Shown: piece after piece, positions 1 through 6,253 of the stretch
Position numbering within the stretch: position 1 is the stretch's first letter
How the letters are laid out: every line of letters begins with the position of its first letter
Source: Candidatus Competibacteraceae bacterium
Lineage (GTDB): Bacteria; Pseudomonadota; Gammaproteobacteria; Competibacterales; Competibacteraceae
Length of the DNA stretch: 6,355 nucleotides
Assembly (NCBI GenBank): GCA_003527885.1
Contig: DPWB01000055.1
Span: 1-6,355 of the forward strand
Direction of reading: 5' to 3'
Notes under the pieces: generated by a model
Database searches by the model: none
The model's input: only the letters and a program-made list of their open reading frames with translations
What the model was told of the DNA's origin: nothing
Program-made: the position numbers and the translations under genes

Positions 1-939
1 CATCAGCTCCATGCACTTGCCACGGGTGGCCGCCAGAGTCAACAGCGGCTGTCCCGGCGAGGCGCCCTCGGCCCGCTGGGTAAACAACAACAACTGCAAC
101 CAGCGTTGCAGTTGTCTGCGCCCCAGCATCGCAATCGCATGACGCAAGGAATCGATCTTGCCCGGCAACCCGAACGCGACCGAATTCACCAGCCTCAGCA
201 GATTGTAGGTCAGGTTCGGATAGCGCTTGAATTCGTGTTCGAGCTGGCTGGCTTCAACATCTTCGACCACCAGATTGATCAAGCGCAGCACGCCGACGCG
301 GGCCGGATCGATGCGACGGCCGACCAGAACCGTCGGCTTGGCGAAATAGTAGCCTTGAAAAAACTCGAAGCCCTGTTTGAAGCAGCGTTGAAATTGCTCG
401 CCGTCATCGATTTTCTCGGCCAACAATTGGATGGGCCAACGTTTGAGGTGTTGGACGATGGCGGGAAGCTGGCCGGCTTCCAGCGCCAGCAGGTCCACCT
501 TCACCACATCCACCAGATCCATGATCGGAATTTGTTCGGATTGAATGCGGGTGAAGTCGTCTAAAGCCAACCGCCACCCTTTTTGCTTGAGCTCGCGGAG
601 CCGAGCCACCACCGCGGGGGTGAATTCGACGGTTTCCAATATCTCCAGCACGACCCGTTCCGCCGGCAGCAGATCGACCACATCGCTGGCGAGGAAGCGC
701 TCGTCCGCATTGATGAACCCTTGACAATCGCCTAATACGTTGCTCAATCCGAACTCGACGAACGCTCGGACCACGACCTCGGCGGTCGCCGTAAAATTGT
801 CTTCGATGACGGCGGCATTCCCTCCGCCCGCGCTCCTGAACAACAGCTCGTAAGCGACGATTCGCTGGCTCCGATCCAGAATGGGTTGCCGTCCGAGAAA
901 AATAGGGTTTTCAGCCTGACCGGCATGTTCAGCCGTCAT
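1..939 (-). CDS. EAL-HDOD signalling protein (YuxH/CdgJ-like), 3' end cut by window edge
   Basis: The frame is open for 313 codons from ATG at 939 to base 1 with no stop, so the C-terminus lies outside. Family members are about 400 residues, so roughly 90-100 are missing. Residues 12-205 form an EAL-type domain. The signature is YELLFR (30-35) in place of EALLR. The Asn of FINADE (76), the Glu of VLEILE (99), DDF (127-129), KVD (147-149) and the Glu of AEK (175) are kept, but the DDFGTGYS loop reads DDFTRIQS. QGYYFAKP (195-202) ends the domain. From about residue 215 an HDOD domain follows (LTYNLLRLVNSVAFG, then SLRHAIAMLG). Such proteins are cytoplasmic and linked to c-di-GMP control of motility or biofilm; many bind or regulate rather than cleave, and the altered loop makes strong phosphodiesterase activity doubtful (inference). 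A GGCGGAG ribosome binding site lies 9 bases before the ATG. Confidence 0.9.
   Translation of the reverse strand, partial: MTAEHAGQAENPIFLGRQPILDRSQRIVAYELLFRSAGGGNAAVIEDNFTATAEVVVRAFVEFGLSNVLGDCQGFINADERFLASDVVDLLPAERVVLEILETVEFTPAVVARLRELKQKGWRLALDDFTRIQSEQIPIMDLVDVVKVDLLALEAGQLPAIVQHLKRWPIQLLAEKIDDGEQFQRCFKQGFEFFQGYYFAKPTVLVGRRIDPARVGVLRLINLVVEDVEASQLEHEFKRYPNLTYNLLRLVNSVAFGLPGKIDSLRHAIAMLGRRQLQRWLQLLLFTQRAEGASPGQPLLTLAATRGKCMELM
90..115. repeat. Perfect 11-bp inverted repeat inside the HDOD coding region
   Basis: ACAACTGCAAC (90-100) and GTTGCAGTTGT (105-115) are exact reverse complements separated by four bases (CAGC). In the gene's frame it encodes part of RRQLQRWLQLL, so the palindrome could follow from the alternating Gln and Leu codons CAACTG/CAGTTG. 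In mRNA it would form a stable hairpin. No function is known to me. Confidence 0.6.
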
Positions 940-948
940 GACAGAATG

Positions 949-955
949 CTCCGCC
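949..955 (-). promoter_or_regulatory. Ribosome binding site of the EAL-HDOD gene
   Basis: On the minus strand GGCGGAG ends 9 bases before the ATG at 939. This is the best Shine-Dalgarno match upstream and supports that start. Confidence 0.6.
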
Positions 956-1292
956 ACGATCCGGCCTTGGGCCGAACCGCGATCTCGGCCTCCCCATGGC
1001 AACTTGACCGGCCCTTTTGAACCCGCCAATTTCCAAACAGCTGTCGGTAAGAATGGCTCGCACCGTCAATTTTCCGTCAACCCGTCGGCCACTTTGCCGA
1101 ACAAAATTTGCTTGGATAAAAATCTTTTAATTCAAAATGTAAGCTATCCACCGGTTTTCCGAGGCCCCACCTTGGCAGTATACTCAGCAGCAGCCCTTCA
1201 CCTTTTGCAAGGAATGTTCCGACTGTCGATATCGGGGAACCGCCACCAGCATGTCTTATTCGATCATCAGGTGCGCCGCTAGCGACGACTCC

Positions 1293-1319
1293 AGCCCTGT
1301 AAGCCTTGTAAGCCCTGTC
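1293..1319. repeat. Three tandem copies of a 9-base unit
   Basis: AGCCCTGTA, AGCCTTGTA and AGCCCTGTC follow each other without a gap. The middle copy differs by one base (C to T) and the last by its final base. Nine bases is a multiple of three, so a frame crossing it would repeat S-P-V / S-L-V, but no supported gene covers it. Three copies could equally be slippage or a small protein-binding array. Confidence 0.55.
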
Positions 1320-1693
1320 CGCCCCACGCTTGAAAAGAACCGCGCCTTGGCTAGCGCCGTCTCAAGACAAGGCCTCAATCTCCGGCTCGGGTTGCGCCGA
1401 TTTTTTGACGCTCCGTGGAATCCTACCAATAACGCGGTATTCACCGGCTTAGCCGCCTACACTTATTTGAAGATGGTCCTTCACGGCGAGGTGGCTGCCT
1501 GTGTTTGCGACACTCTGCCCTATCCGATCGCCAACACCGACCGGCCACTGGCCTTGAAGCGCACTCCATATCACTTTACCGGACGGACTCTGGAATATTG
1601 CCACGCATGAACCTGTCGAACCCTTTGTTGCTCGGTACCGCAACACGTTCTCCAAGGGCGCTGCGGCTTGACTTTATCGCCGTGATGCACCAG

Positions 1694-1708
1694 CAGCGAG
1701 CACCGCTG
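1694..1708 (+). promoter_or_regulatory. Small hairpin immediately before the hemE start codon
   Basis: CAGCG, a loop of AGCAC, then CGCTG form a 5-bp stem that ends two bases before the ATG of hemE, where a ribosome binding site would normally lie. No clear purine-rich Shine-Dalgarno sequence is visible, so hemE translation may start weakly or through another route. A stem this short could be chance. Confidence 0.3.
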
Positions 1709-1710
1709 TC

Positions 1711-2790
1711 ATGAAGGAACCGTTGCAAAACGACCGCCTGCTGCGGGCGCTGCTGCGGCAGCCGGTCGATCGGACACCGGCTTGGCTGATGCGCCAGGCC
1801 GGCCGCTATTTACCGGAATATCGCGCTACCCGCACCCGAGCCGGCAGTTTTTTGACATTGTGCCAAACGCCGGAACTGGCCTGTGAAGTGACCTTGCAAC
1901 CTCTGGAACGATTTCCGCTCGATGCCGCTATTTTGTTTTCCGACATCTTGACTATACCCGATGCCATGGGGCTTGGCCTGTCGTTCAGCGAAGGCGAAGG
2001 GCCACGCTTCGCCCGGCCGGTGCGCTCATCGGCCGACATCGCCCGCCTGGATGCACCCGATCCCGAAAAGGAGCTGCGCTACGTGATGGATGCGGTACGG
2101 CTGACCCGCCGTGAATTAGCCGGCCGGGTTCCCCTGATCGGCTTCGCCGGCAGCCCGTGGACGCTGGCGACCTATATGGTCGAAGGGGGCTCCAGCAAGG
2201 ATTTCATCCGCGTCAAAGGGTTGCTCTACGATCAACCGAAACTTTTGCATCAACTGTTGGAGGTGACCGCCCGAGCGGTCACGGCCTATCTCAACGCCCA
2301 AACGGCGGCCGGCGCGCAGGCGTTGATGGTATTCGATACCTGGGGCGGCATTCTCGCGCCGCGCGCCTATCGGGAATTTTCGTTGGACTACATGGCGCGC
2401 ATCGTCGCCGGCCTGAAGCGGGAGGCCGAGCAACGACGCATACCGGTCATTCTGTTTACCAAGGGTGGCGGCGCTTGGCTGGAAGATCTTGCCGCGACCG
2501 GCTGCGACGCGCTGGGCGTGGATTGGACGGTGGATTTGGGCGAGGCCCGCCGCCGGGTGGGTGCGCGCGTCGCGTTGCAAGGCAATCTCGATCCCGCCGT
2601 GCTGGCCGCCGGGCCTGACGGCATTCGCTCGCAGACCGCGCGCGTGTTCGCTGACTTCGGTCCCGGCGACGGCCACGTTTTCAATCTCGGCCACGGCATT
2701 CAGCCTTGGACCGACCCCGAACATGTTCGGGTGCTGGTCGAGGCCGCGCGTGAGGCGAGCGTGCCCTATCATTCCCTAGCGGCAGTGTGA
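1711..2790 (+). CDS. hemE: Uroporphyrinogen decarboxylase
   Basis: HemE removes the four acetate carboxyl groups of uroporphyrinogen III to give coproporphyrinogen III in cytoplasmic haem synthesis; it needs no cofactor and works as a dimer. The 359 residues match the usual length of about 355. The family signature [16 protein letters not shown] spans residues 23-38, with the substrate-binding Arg28 and Arg32 (Arg37 and Arg41 in the human enzyme). FSDIL holds the catalytic Asp78, [13 protein letters not shown] holds Tyr155, and NLGHGI near the end holds His328. All key residues are present. The opening [20 protein letters not shown] aligns with the E. coli N-terminus, which supports this ATG despite the weak ribosome binding site. 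The stop is closely followed by the Nudix gene, so the two are probably cotranscribed. Nothing suggests a broken gene. Confidence 0.98.
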   Translation: MKEPLQNDRLLRALLRQPVDRTPAWLMRQAGRYLPEYRATRTRAGSFLTLCQTPELACEVTLQPLERFPLDAAILFSDILTIPDAMGLGLSFSEGEGPRFARPVRSSADIARLDAPDPEKELRYVMDAVRLTRRELAGRVPLIGFAGSPWTLATYMVEGGSSKDFIRVKGLLYDQPKLLHQLLEVTARAVTAYLNAQTAAGAQALMVFDTWGGILAPRAYREFSLDYMARIVAGLKREAEQRRIPVILFTKGGGAWLEDLAATGCDALGVDWTVDLGEARRRVGARVALQGNLDPAVLAAGPDGIRSQTARVFADFGPGDGHVFNLGHGIQPWTDPEHVRVLVEAAREASVPYHSLAAV

Positions 2791-2809
2791 GCGGCGCGAA
2801 GTGATGCGC

Positions 2810-3262
2810 ATGACAAACCTCAAAGCCACCTATACCCGGATTTTGTCTTCCGGGGTCGTGGTGGTCCACTGGAACCGCGATCATTACGATTATTTGCTCC
2901 TGAAAGCCTACAATTATTGGGATTTCCCCAAGGGTGTGGTGGAGGTGGACGAATCGCCCCTGCAGGCGGCCATCCGCGAAGTGGAAGAGGAAACCACCCT
3001 GACCGAACTGCGTTTTCGCTGGGGCGATGTCTACCGGGAAACCTACCCCTATAATCAAGGTCGCAAGGTCGCGCGCTATTACCTCGCCGAATCCACCACG
3101 ACCGAGGTCCGGTTGCCCGACAACCCTCAACTCGGCCGACCCGAGCATAGCGATTATCGCTGGGTCGATCACGCCGAAGCTTGGAGTTTGTTGACCCCGC
3201 GCGTGCGCGCGATTCTGGACTGGACGGACGATATCATGGCCCGGCTCGCCCGGCGGCGTTAA
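2810..3262 (+). CDS. Nudix hydrolase, Ap4A-pyrophosphatase-like
   Basis: Nudix enzymes cleave nucleoside diphosphates linked to another group, releasing a nucleotide. The Nudix box spans residues 42-64 of this 150-residue protein: GVVEVDE, seven residues, then REVEEETTL. The metal-binding glutamates of REVEEE (57, 60, 61) are present, but the near-invariant Gly of the GX5EX7REUXEEXGU pattern is Thr63. WDFPKG just before the box is typical of bis(5'-nucleosyl)-tetraphosphatase and related Nudix proteins, so dinucleoside polyphosphate breakdown is the best guess; RppH-like RNA 5'-end processing or mutagenic-nucleotide clearing are alternatives. Starts at GTG 2801 and ATG 2804 are also in frame. 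I chose 2810 because GAAG (2798-2801) sits 8 bases before it. It follows the hemE stop within 10-19 bases, so it is probably cotranscribed with hemE. Confidence 0.9.
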   Translation: MTNLKATYTRILSSGVVVVHWNRDHYDYLLLKAYNYWDFPKGVVEVDESPLQAAIREVEEETTLTELRFRWGDVYRETYPYNQGRKVARYYLAESTTTEVRLPDNPQLGRPEHSDYRWVDHAEAWSLLTPRVRAILDWTDDIMARLARRR

Positions 3263-3347
3263 CCGGCGAGTCCCGCCGCAGACCGACCCTGATTCAGCGT
3301 TCGGTTTTCCCAGAACCCATCCCCTCCCCCACTCATGGAGATCCCCC
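3263..3347 (+). promoter_or_regulatory. Nudix-CBS spacer with ribosome binding site
   Basis: This 85-base spacer contains a short inverted repeat just after the Nudix stop (CGGCG, AGTCC, CGCCG) with no T-run, so it does not look like an intrinsic terminator. A pyrimidine-rich tract leads to GGAG at 3337-3340, the ribosome binding site of the CBS gene. I see no convincing -35/-10 pair. Confidence 0.45.
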
Positions 3348-3947
3348 ATGCCTCAACCGTATCAACTGCTTCCGTTTCATCATTTTGAAACCGGCGCCGG
3401 TTACTTTCGGCCGAGGCAACAGCTGCCGGAGCACGTCACCGAGGACGATCCCGCCATCAGCGTCATGACCGATCTGAACCAGGTCACCGCCTATACGACA
3501 GAGCTGTCCACACCCGTCAACAAGGCCCTGGAAATGATGGTCAAGCGCGGCGTTCGGATGCTGTTGGTGCGCGACGCCGACGGGCAGGTCGTAGGCTTGC
3601 TCACCAGCCGCGATATCGAGGGCGACAAGCCCAAGCGTATCCTGGCCAAGGCCGGCGGCGCTTGGGAAGATTTGCTGGTCGCCGATATCATGACCCTCAA
3701 GCCCAAGCTGGAGGTGCTGTTGATGGAAGACGTGTCGAAGGCGCGCGTGGGCGATATCATCGCCACGCTGCGCCACGTCAACCGCCAGCACGCGATGGCG
3801 CTGGACACCGACCCCCGGACCGGCAAACCGGCGGTGCGCGGCATTTTCTCCCTGTCCCAGATCGGCTTGCAACTCGGTTTGGACATCGACCGCTCGCACC
3901 ACGCGACCACTTACTCCGATCTTGAGAACGCGAAAACTCCCAAGTAG
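3348..3947 (+). CDS. Stand-alone protein with a pair of CBS domains
   Basis: The 199-residue soluble protein has no signal peptide, membrane segment or catalytic domain. After a 37-residue N-terminal arm, a first CBS motif covers about residues 38-98 (VMTDLNQVTAYTTELSTPV, then VRMLLVRDADGQVVGLLTSRDI). A second covers about 110-178 (VADIMTLKPKLEVL, then ending VRGIFSLSQIGLQLG). Paired CBS domains form a Bateman module that usually binds AMP, ATP, S-adenosylmethionine or a similar adenosyl ligand and controls a partner. The partner here is unknown. The second module is looser, with an insertion HAMALDTDPRTGKPAVRG. A strong GGAG lies 7 bases before the ATG and 85 bases separate it from the Nudix gene, so it may be read with hemE or from its own promoter. 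An adenine-nucleotide sensor next to a nucleotide hydrolase is suggestive but unproven. Confidence 0.88.
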   Translation: MPQPYQLLPFHHFETGAGYFRPRQQLPEHVTEDDPAISVMTDLNQVTAYTTELSTPVNKALEMMVKRGVRMLLVRDADGQVVGLLTSRDIEGDKPKRILAKAGGAWEDLLVADIMTLKPKLEVLLMEDVSKARVGDIIATLRHVNRQHAMALDTDPRTGKPAVRGIFSLSQIGLQLGLDIDRSHHATTYSDLENAKTPK

Positions 3948-3949
3948 CC

Positions 3950-3975
3950 GCGCTTCCCGGTAGCGTCAGAAGCGC
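3950..3975. terminator. Inverted repeat between convergent genes, possible weak terminator
   Basis: GCGCTTC (3950-3956) and GAAGCGC (3969-3975) are exact reverse complements around a 12-base loop, starting three bases after the CBS stop and lying between the convergent CBS and aroB genes. Neither side has a T-run, so this is not a canonical intrinsic terminator. It could protect the 3' ends or assist Rho-dependent termination (inference). Confidence 0.35.
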
Positions 3976-3996
3976 CGCCGGGCGGATTGCGCGCCG

Positions 3997-5088
3997 CTAA
4001 CCCGCTTTTCCAGGGGGCTGCCGGGCCAACGTTTCCCGCAACAGGCGCGGGTCGACGCCGTCGGCGATGACCCCGCGCCCCAAACCGCGCAGCAAGATCA
4101 AGCGCAGCTGGCCGTCCTTGACCTTTTTATCCACCGCCATCAGCCGCAGAAAATCATCGGCGGTCAATTCCGCGGGCGGCTCCAGCGGCAATCGAGCGCG
4201 GGCGAGCAACGCCCGAACCCGCGCCACCTGCTCCCCACCCAACCAACCCAATCGCGCCGACAGATCGGCCGCCAACAGCATCCCTGCCGCCACCGCCTCA
4301 CCGTGCAACCAGCGCCCGTAACCCAATCCGGTCTCGATGGCATGGCCGAAGGTGTGGCCGAGATTGAGCAGAGCGCGTTCGCCGGTTTCCCGTTCGTCGG
4401 CGGCGACGATCTCGGCCTTGTTGCGACAGGAACGGTCGATGGCTTCGGTCAGCGCGGCGGCTTCGCGGGCGAGCAGCCGTTCGATGTGCTGCTCCAGCCA
4501 CTCCAGAAACGGCAAATCGCGAATCAGGCCATACTTGATGACTTCGGCCACGCCGGCGCTGAGCTCGCGGTCGGGCAAGGTGGCCAGCGTCTCCGTATCG
4601 GCCACCACGCAAAGCGGCTGATAGAACGCACCGATCATATTTTTGCCCAGGGGATGGTTGACGGCGGTTTTGCCGCCGACCGAGGAATCGACTTGCGCCA
4701 GCAGCGTGGTGGGAACCTGAATGAAGGGCACGCCGCGCTGGTAGCAGGCCGCCGCAAAACCGGCCATATCCCCGATCACGCCGCCGCCGAGGGCCAGCAG
4801 CGTGCAGTTGCGGTCGAAGCGCCGATCCAACAAGGCGGTAAATACTTCATTTAGGACTTCCAGCGTCTTGTATTGCTCGCCGTCGGGGAGGATCATCGCT
4901 TCGTGGCGCAGCCCCGCCAACGCCGCGCGGGCGCGCTCGAGATAGAGCGGAGCAACCGTGGTGTTGCTGACCACCAACACCTGCCGGCCCGGAATATGCG
5001 CCCGCAGTAAATCGGCTCGATCCAGCAAACCGGGGCCGATGTAAATGGGATAGCGGCGGTCGCCGAGTTCGACGTGAAGCGTTTTCAT
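3997..5088 (-). CDS. aroB: 3-dehydroquinate synthase
   Basis: AroB turns DAHP into 3-dehydroquinate, the second step of the shikimate pathway, using NAD+ and a divalent metal (Zn2+ or Co2+) in the cytoplasm. The 363 residues match the family length of about 360. Visible motifs are DGEQYKTLE (69-77), the NAD-binding [11 protein letters not shown] (101-111), [21 protein letters not shown] (125-145) and [11 protein letters not shown]. The metal ligands correspond to Glu182 in GVAEVIKYG, His245 in LNLGHTFGH and His262 in LHGEAVAAG. All are intact. It lies 27 bases after the aroK stop on the same strand, the usual aroK-aroB order in gammaproteobacteria, and is probably cotranscribed. The start at 5088 is fixed by the conserved [18 protein letters not shown] opening; the ribosome binding site is weak. 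The usual next partner, damX, is absent and the convergent CBS gene follows. Confidence 0.97.
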   Translation of the reverse strand: MKTLHVELGDRRYPIYIGPGLLDRADLLRAHIPGRQVLVVSNTTVAPLYLERARAALAGLRHEAMILPDGEQYKTLEVLNEVFTALLDRRFDRNCTLLALGGGVIGDMAGFAAACYQRGVPFIQVPTTLLAQVDSSVGGKTAVNHPLGKNMIGAFYQPLCVVADTETLATLPDRELSAGVAEVIKYGLIRDLPFLEWLEQHIERLLAREAAALTEAIDRSCRNKAEIVAADERETGERALLNLGHTFGHAIETGLGYGRWLHGEAVAAGMLLAADLSARLGWLGGEQVARVRALLARARLPLEPPAELTADDFLRLMAVDKKVKDGQLRLILLRGLGRGVIADGVDPRLLRETLARQPPGKAG

Positions 5089-5115
5089 AAGGTCAAGAGG
5101 GATTCTGGTAAGGTT

Positions 5116-5643
5116 TCAGGGTCGATCATCCTCCAGCCGGCGCAGGATGTCCCGCACCACTTGTTTTAATGGCCGGCCTTCGGTTGAAATAACGCAATCC
5201 GCCACTTCTCGGTAGAGCGCGTCGCGCTGCTCCAGCAACTGCACCAAGCGCGTCCGAGGATCGGCGGTATCCAGCAGCGGACGGTTATTATCGAGATGAG
5301 TGCGGCGCAGCAGTTCGTCTACCGAGGCGCACAGGTACACCACGAAGCCGCGCCCGATCAGACAGCGGCGGTTGTCGGCATCGAGAACGGCGCCGCCACC
5401 GGTGGCGAGCACGATGGCCGGACGCCGGGTGAGTTCGGCGATGATGGCTTTTTCGCGGGACCGGAACCCCGCCTCGCCTTCCAGCTCGAAAATGAGCGGG
5501 ATGCTCGCTCCGGCGCGGCGTTCGATTTCGTGATCGCTGTCGGCGAAATCCCGCCGCAGCGTCTGCGCCAGCCGACGGCCGACGGTGGTCTTGCCGGCGC
5601 CCATCAGACCGACCAGGAAAATGCGAGAGAGAGCGGGAGACAT
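5116..5643 (-). CDS. aroK: Shikimate kinase
   Basis: Shikimate kinase phosphorylates shikimate at the 3-hydroxyl with ATP, the fifth step of chorismate synthesis, in the cytoplasm. The 175 residues are typical for AroK. The Walker A loop GLMGAGKT covers residues 12-19. DSD holds the Mg and shikimate-contacting Asp35 and Asp37, Arg61 in GFR binds shikimate, GGG spans 82-84, the lid arginine is Arg121 in NNRPLL, and Arg140 lies in EQRDALY. The set is complete. [15 protein letters not shown] and [11 protein letters not shown] resemble E. coli AroK more than AroL. Being followed by aroB supports the aroK symbol. The ATG at 5643 gives the conserved length and places the P-loop correctly, although no good Shine-Dalgarno sequence is visible upstream. 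Confidence 0.96.
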   Translation of the reverse strand: MSPALSRIFLVGLMGAGKTTVGRRLAQTLRRDFADSDHEIERRAGASIPLIFELEGEAGFRSREKAIIAELTRRPAIVLATGGGAVLDADNRRCLIGRGFVVYLCASVDELLRRTHLDNNRPLLDTADPRTRLVQLLEQRDALYREVADCVISTEGRPLKQVVRDILRRLEDDRP

Positions 5644-5707
5644 GGATATGAGGTACTTGTGCGCGCTTCGGGTGTTCGACGTTGATCCATTGTAATCAAA
5701 ATATCAG

Positions 5708-5739
5708 CCCCGTTGCTCCAACCGGTTCGGCAACCGGGG
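5708..5739. promoter_or_regulatory. Two mutually exclusive hairpins upstream of aroK
   Basis: One hairpin pairs CCGGTT (5722-5727) with AACCGG (5732-5737) around CGGC. The other pairs CCCCGTTGC (5708-5716) with GCAACCGGGG (5730-5739), leaving one bulged base. They share the right arm, so only one can form at a time. The element lies 65-96 bases before the aroK ATG, so it would be in that leader if transcription begins further upstream. No T-run follows on either strand. I cannot identify an aroK promoter with confidence. Confidence 0.35.
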
Positions 5740-5833
5740 ATTGACGTAGGCAATTTCGACAGCATGGCGCCAGATAACCGATATAAATTGTCATTGGCAC
5801 CACGTTTGCTATAAAAAAGTTTCAAAATAATGG

Positions 5834-5842
5834 TGCTATACT
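5834..5842 (+). promoter_or_regulatory. Extended -10 promoter for the PASTA gene
   Basis: TG-C-TATACT matches the extended -10 form (TGnTATAAT) at five of six hexamer bases. No good -35 lies 16-18 bases upstream, where the sequence is A-rich, which is tolerated by extended -10 promoters. Transcription would begin near 5849, about 97 bases before the start codon at 5946. Confidence 0.5.
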
Positions 5843-5848
5843 TGCTTT

Positions 5849-5945
5849 ATTAACAGGGAGGATGACGCGGCTCTCTCGGACCGCGCCTTCCGAACAGGGC
5901 AGGTGTACCAGCGCTGTAATGCCTTAAAGCGGGGAGCTTTTTCTA
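5849..5945 (+). promoter_or_regulatory. Predicted structured leader of the PASTA gene
   Basis: Two foldings stand out. A bulged stem pairs GGGAGG (5856-5861) with CCTTCC (5886-5891) and CGCGG (5866-5870) with CCGCG (5881-5885), giving 11 pairs with a 4-base bulge ATGA and a 10-base loop. Just before the gene AAAGC (5926-5930) pairs with GCTTT (5936-5940), and the loop is GGGGA, the core of the Shine-Dalgarno sequence GGGGAG (5931-5936), which is 9 bases from the ATG. AACAGGG occurs twice (5852-5858, 5893-5899). The layout of an upstream fold followed by a hairpin at the ribosome binding site resembles a regulatory leader such as a riboswitch or thermosensor, but I do not recognise a known class. 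The leader start depends on the predicted promoter. Confidence 0.4.
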
Positions 5946-6253
5946 ATGAGATCAAAAATCGGATTTCTGTGTACGTCGTGCCTGCTGGTTTTCATAGGAT
6001 TGATCCTATCGACCAATCTGGCATTCGGCGCTTGCACCCCTAACATCACCGCTCCGAACGTCGCCGTACCGAATGTCGTCGGACAGACCCAAGCCGCCGC
6101 CACTACCGCGCTTACGGGCGTTGGCCTGATTGTCGGCGCCGTGACCCCAGCGGGCAGCAATACCACGGATCTCGTGGTCACCCAAACCCCCGCGGCCGGC
6201 GCGTGCGCCTTGCCGGGCGATGCCGTCAACCTGGCGGTGGCCCCTCCCACCAC
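5946..6253 (+). CDS. Exported PASTA-domain protein, 3' end lost to library adapter
   Basis: Only the first 102 codons are genuine; from 6254 the sequence is adapter. The product begins with a basic start (MRSK) and a hydrophobic stretch at residues 6-22, then TNLAFGAC. This is a signal peptide, with likely cleavage after Gly28 or Ala29. Cys30 could suggest a lipoprotein, but FGAC is a poor lipobox because of the Phe. Residues 38-99 fit one PASTA repeat: VAVPNVVGQTQAAATTAL, GLIVGAVTP, then VVTQTPAAGACALPGDAVNLAVA. PASTA domains bind peptidoglycan fragments in Gram-positive kinases and penicillin-binding proteins; in Gram-negative secreted proteins their ligand is mostly unknown. Cys30 and Cys87 could form a disulfide in the periplasm. 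More domains may follow in the missing part. The ATG is supported by GGGGAG nine bases upstream. Confidence 0.8.

Larger units (their letters stand above)
940..1710. other. Long intergenic region without a recognisable gene
   Basis: This gap of about 770 bases separates the minus-strand EAL-HDOD gene from hemE, so it should hold promoters for both directions. Visible content: an AT-rich patch at about 1101-1145; a palindrome AGTATACT (1177-1184) that gives a TATACT -10-like hexamer on both strands, but without a good -35 at normal spacing; and a 9-base tandem repeat at 1293-1319. The longest frames are 1251-1610 (+, 119 codons), 1449-1655 (-) and 1505-1714 (+). None has a good ribosome binding site and none resembles a family I know. 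I see no tRNA, 6S, SRP or tmRNA signature. It may be a decayed gene or an undescribed small RNA locus, but nothing here demonstrates either. Confidence 0.6.

Noticed and set aside
358..363. Suspected frameshift in the EAL-HDOD gene at a run of six A
   Set aside because: With six A counted, the minus-strand frame reads EFFQGYYFAKP without interruption; the gene is intact here.
106..564. 152-codon plus-strand frame
   Set aside because: It is antisense to the EAL-HDOD gene, which is supported by domain motifs.
1251..1610. 119-codon plus-strand frame in the long gap as a real gene
   Set aside because: There is no ribosome binding site at normal distance and no known family; kept only as a remark on the gap.
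2116..2772. 218-codon minus-strand frame
   Set aside because: It is antisense to hemE, has no recognisable domain and reflects the high GC content.
2681..3349. 222-codon minus-strand frame
   Set aside because: It is antisense to the end of hemE and the whole Nudix gene; no family resemblance and no ribosome binding site.
3948..3996. Strong bidirectional intrinsic terminator
   Set aside because: An inverted repeat is present but no T-run follows on either strand; retained only as a weak candidate.
4303..4854. 183-codon plus-strand frame
   Set aside because: It is antisense to aroB, whose catalytic motifs are complete; a shadow frame.
5852..5930. c-di-GMP-I (GEMM) riboswitch before the PASTA gene
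   Set aside because: The conserved GCAAA and ACGCAAAGCC segments are missing and the stems do not fit the class.
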